Shown: positions 61,654 through 64,000 of the stretch, one piece after another | How the letters are laid out: each line of letters opens with the position of its first letter | Position numbering within the stretch: position 1 is the stretch's first letter | From: Bacteroidales bacterium | GTDB lineage: Bacteria > Bacteroidota > Bacteroidia > Bacteroidales > Muribaculaceae | Assembly (NCBI GenBank): GCA_014800245.1 | Contig: JAAVGM010000011.1 | Span: 55,657 to 119,656 of the forward strand | Reading direction: 5' to 3' | Length of the DNA stretch: 64,000 bases | The notes under the pieces: generated by a model | Told to the model about the DNA's origin: nothing | The model's input: only the letters and a program-made list of their open reading frames with translations | The model's database searches: none | Program-made: the position numbers and the translations under genes

Positions 61654-62535
61654 TCAATTGTCGGTCTGAATGATCAGATGGCTGCTCAAGCTCCAGAACT
61701 TAGCGGGATCTGTGATCTCGATAGTCTTCGGACCATCCTTCTCGCCCACGATCCTGTATGATCCCTCAGGCATGTTAGTCCAGATTTTCACTTTCTTGGC
61801 GCTTGTCGGAATCGACTTTAGATCACGCTTGTCGGCAGCTACAAAATAAGAAGCATCGAAATCGCCCTTAAGAATCTTGGTTGCACCCAGGAATTTCTTT
61901 TCAAGAAGGCCTTTCTTCTTCAATTCCTTATTGCTTCCGATAGCATAATACACGCGGTTGGCCTCATTTGCAGCCTGAATGGCCTGCTCGTTAGCCTCTT
62001 TAGCCTCTGCCTGTGCAGTTTCCTTAGCTGCGGTCTCAGTCTTAAGCTGCTCCTGACCCTCTGCCACCTGAGTGTTCAAAGTCTCAATCTGACCCTTTGC
62101 ATTCTGAAGGTCGCTTTCAAGCTGTGCGATCTTCTGATCCTGGCTTGCAATTCGGTCCTTGAGCTGAGCGATTGTCTTCTTCATCACGCTATTCTCATTT
62201 CCTGAAGATGCAAGCTTTGCTTCCATCGACTCAAGAAGCTGGCGATTTGCAGCCAAGCGAGCCTTGATGTTGGAGAGATTCTGGCGAATCTCGGCGCGAC
62301 GGTCGGGGCTATCGCCCGAACCCATATTATAGAGGAGACCCTCCTGCATATTGATGGAGTCAAGCCCAGTGTAGATATCACCCATGAGGAGAAGGAGCGA
62401 ATCGTTATAGCTTGTGGCTTCCTTATACTCGGCTGTGAGATCAGCGATTGAATCCTGCTCAGCTTTCTTGCTATTACCGGAGCATGAAGCCAACAAAAGA
62501 GCTCCAATGCCAAAATACAAAAGGTTCTTCTTCAT
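61654..62535 (-). CDS. Coiled-coil lipoprotein
   Basis: 293 residues with lipobox LLASC (Cys18). Residues ~65-195 are a long coiled coil (MKKTIAQLKDRIASQDQKIA; EGQEQLKTETAAKETAQAEA), followed by a small C-terminal domain (RVYYAIGSNKELKKKGLLEK ... GSYRIVGEKDGPKTIEITDP). Similar lipoproteins occur across Bacteroidales without known function. 55 bp upstream of GH13 on the same strand; rsmI precedes it by 18 bp, so an operon is possible. Confidence 0.75.
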   Translation of the reverse strand: MKKNLLYFGIGALLLASCSGNSKKAEQDSIADLTAEYKEATSYNDSLLLLMGDIYTGLDSINMQEGLLYNMGSGDSPDRRAEIRQNLSNIKARLAANRQLLESMEAKLASSGNENSVMKKTIAQLKDRIASQDQKIAQLESDLQNAKGQIETLNTQVAEGQEQLKTETAAKETAQAEAKEANEQAIQAANEANRVYYAIGSNKELKKKGLLEKKFLGATKILKGDFDASYFVAADKRDLKSIPTSAKKVKIWTNMPEGSYRIVGEKDGPKTIEITDPAKFWSLSSHLIIQTDN

Positions 62536-62553
62536 ATCTAATCGAAATTTAGT

Positions 62554-63297
62554 TTATAGTTCTTCTTTATCTTTATAACGTTGCTTCGACTCGCTTTTAG
62601 CAGGTCGGGGGCAACCTTCGATGACTATAACAATTTCCCCTTTCGCTTGGTTCACTCCATAAAATTCCGCGAGTTCGGAAAGTGTCCCTTTTTTTATTGT
62701 TTCGTGCAGTTTTGAAATCTCCCTACACACAGCTGCCGGACGGTCGCCGCCGAATGTTTCTTCAAGCTGACGCAAGGTCCGGGCAAGACGCAGAGGAGAT
62801 TCATATATCACCACCGTTCGCGGCTCGGCAGCAAGTTCGGCAAGACGTGTGGCTCTCCCCTTTTTCATCGGAAGAAATCCCTCGAACACGAATCTATCGC
62901 ATGGCAAGCCTGACGAGACGAGAGCCGGCACAAATGCTGTGGCCCCGGGAAGGCATTCCACATCTATATCATGCTCCCGACAAGCACGGGAGAGCATGAA
63001 GCCGGGATCGGATATGCCGGGAGTGCCGGCATCTGATATCAATGCTATCGTCTCCCCCCCTTCGAGGCGTTCCACAATGCGTTCACATGTCTGATGCTCA
63101 TTGAATTTGTGATGACTCTGCATCGGAGTCTTGATTTCGAAATGTTTCAAGAGTATGCCGCTTGTGCGCGTGTCCTCAGCAAGTATCAAATCCACCTCCT
63201 TCAAGACTCGGATAGCCCGCATCGTCATATCCTCAAGATTGCCTACAGGAGTAGGCACTATATATAGTTTCCCTGCCACAATCGATTTATTTTTCAA
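62554..63297 (-). CDS. rsmI: 16S rRNA (cytidine-1402 2'-O)-methyltransferase
   Basis: 247 residues. The tetrapyrrole-methylase-type fold is shown by YIVPTPVGNLEDMTMRAIRV, LAEDTRTSGILLKHF, ISDAGTPGISDPG and CLPGATAFVPALVSSGLP. Modifies C1402 in the decoding centre. Overlaps the upstream acidic-protein gene by 11 bp. The ~C-terminal extension of some RsmI is absent, as usual for short forms. Confidence 0.95.
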   Translation of the reverse strand: MKNKSIVAGKLYIVPTPVGNLEDMTMRAIRVLKEVDLILAEDTRTSGILLKHFEIKTPMQSHHKFNEHQTCERIVERLEGGETIALISDAGTPGISDPGFMLSRACREHDIDVECLPGATAFVPALVSSGLPCDRFVFEGFLPMKKGRATRLAELAAEPRTVVIYESPLRLARTLRQLEETFGGDRPAAVCREISKLHETIKKGTLSELAEFYGVNQAKGEIVIVIEGCPRPAKSESKQRYKDKEEL

Positions 63298-64000
63298 AAT
63301 ATGTGCGAATTATCGCCATGAAATCCATCACTTCCGGCTTCTCTGTGTCCCAGCCAAGGTCGGCAAGGAAATAATCTTCGGCTTCCTGATAATCATCCAT
63401 AGTGGCCACAAGGTCCATTGCCGAATTGAATGCTGCATCTGAATTCCCGAAAAGCTCGCGACGGAAGCGGAAACGGTCGTTGATGCAGAAAGCTGGCTTC
63501 GGGGCGTTGGGATCAACGGCCGGACGCACCGTTCTCTTTACATCCTCTTTCACCTCCTCCTTGACTTCCTCTTTTGTCTCCTCGGGTGCTGAATATATAA
63601 TGTCATCTTCATCAGCATCTTCCGCAACAAATAAAGCTTCATCTGAAGATGAACTGAAATCAGGTGTATAATCCTCCTCAACAGTGGCAATCTCCTCCAC
63701 TTTTTCGGATAGGAAAGGATTTTCCGGTTCTTCTACCGATTCTTCAACAGTCTCTTCTAATGTTTCCTCTTCAATTGCCGGAGTTTCATTCTCTGTCGGA
63801 ATGGCATCCTCTATCTCCTCGGGAAAAACATCCTCTTCGGAAGGATCATCTATCTTGGAATCCTCGAATAGAGTGTTGATAAGTTTAAGTTTATTCTTCA
63901 TAAGGGGCAGGAGGGCCGGAAGTTTGTCTTCACGCAGCTCCGCGAGTTCGAGCAGACCTTCCAACTCATACACTGCATCCTTTATAGCTTCTATTTCAAT
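63287..64000 (-). CDS. Acidic hypothetical protein (partial, 5' end outside window)
   Basis: The frame is open to the right edge (at least 237 codons). A GTG at 63973 is possible, but the residues before it (IEIEAIKDA) continue the same helix, so the true start is probably beyond the window. Helical N-terminal part (LEGLLELAELREDKLPALLP), a long Glu-rich low-complexity linker (~120 residues), and a C-terminal helical domain (FCINDRFRFRRELFGNSDAA). Similar proteins with an acidic linker are seen next to rsmI in Bacteroidales; role unknown. Overlaps rsmI by 11 bp. Confidence 0.65.
   Translation of the reverse strand: MEIEAIKDAVYELEGLLELAELREDKLPALLPLMKNKLKLINTLFEDSKIDDPSEEDVFPEEIEDAIPTENETPAIEEETLEETVEESVEEPENPFLSEKVEEIATVEEDYTPDFSSSSDEALFVAEDADEDDIIYSAPEETKEEVKEEVKEDVKRTVRPAVDPNAPKPAFCINDRFRFRRELFGNSDAAFNSAMDLVATMDDYQEAEDYFLADLGWDTEKPEVMDFMAIIRTYFEK

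Overview
The window is chromosomal DNA from a Bacteroidota member of the order Bacteroidales. A gut Muribaculaceae-type genome is my best guess, by inference only. Supporting signs are: promoters of the Bacteroidota type (a -7 element TAnnTTTG about 19-20 nt after a TTG); few Shine-Dalgarno sequences; surface proteins typical of the phylum (carboxypeptidase-like/plug/beta-barrel proteins, an ECF sigma/anti-sigma pair, PorQ of the type IX secretion system, TamL-TamB, DUF3244, DUF6048/DUF6452); and gut carbohydrate and bile-related enzymes (GH92, GH13, a choloylglycine-hydrolase-like protein). No rRNA, CRISPR array, prophage or intact insertion sequence is visible. Two genes run off the ends: a beta-barrel protein at the left and an acidic hypothetical protein at the right.

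Layout. 1-4.5 kb (minus strand): a TPR/LuxR-type membrane regulator, a DUF3244 secreted protein behind paired direct repeats, an unannotated 26-codon peptide with a double-glycine leader, and a beta-barrel outer-membrane protein. 4.6-8.0 kb: a His-rich metal P-type ATPase, a Fur-family regulator and a HigBA toxin-antitoxin pair with a perfect 34-bp palindromic operator. 8.1-34.3 kb is mainly core: gdhA, an OmpA-like porin, a degenerate LytM factor with dxr and rseP, an rRNA methyltransferase, dipeptidyl peptidase III, a VanZ/TamB/TamL outer-membrane assembly operon, typA, a secreted choloylglycine hydrolase homologue, and a GT2-DUF6452-DUF6048 operon.

34.5-43 kb is an accessory region starting at a tRNA-Lys gene. 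It holds a secreted coiled-coil protein, an MqsR-like toxin with an HTH-Panacea antitoxin, an HxlR regulator divergent from a SnoaL-like protein, an acyltransferase, a collapsed beta-barrel pseudogene next to an ECF sigma operon, and a DUF3800 protein. The tRNA-Lys 3' end plus its terminator is partly duplicated 2.7 kb downstream. Two copies of a roughly 330-bp unit, each holding a promoter, a probably structured RNA and a terminator, divide the cargo into modules.

43-64 kb: GH92 mannosidase and esterase, an AspT/YidE-type transporter, three identical tRNA-Asn genes, ribosomal protein genes (rpsO, rplU, rpmA), rsgA, an ECF sigma/anti-sigma/STN-barrel signalling unit with a TonB-like protein, porQ, folP-cdaA, a SPOR lipoprotein, a GH13 amylase, a coiled-coil lipoprotein, and rsmI. 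The most interesting parts are the double-glycine peptide locus, the repeated structured-RNA/tRNA-Lys modules, and the MqsR-Panacea pair.
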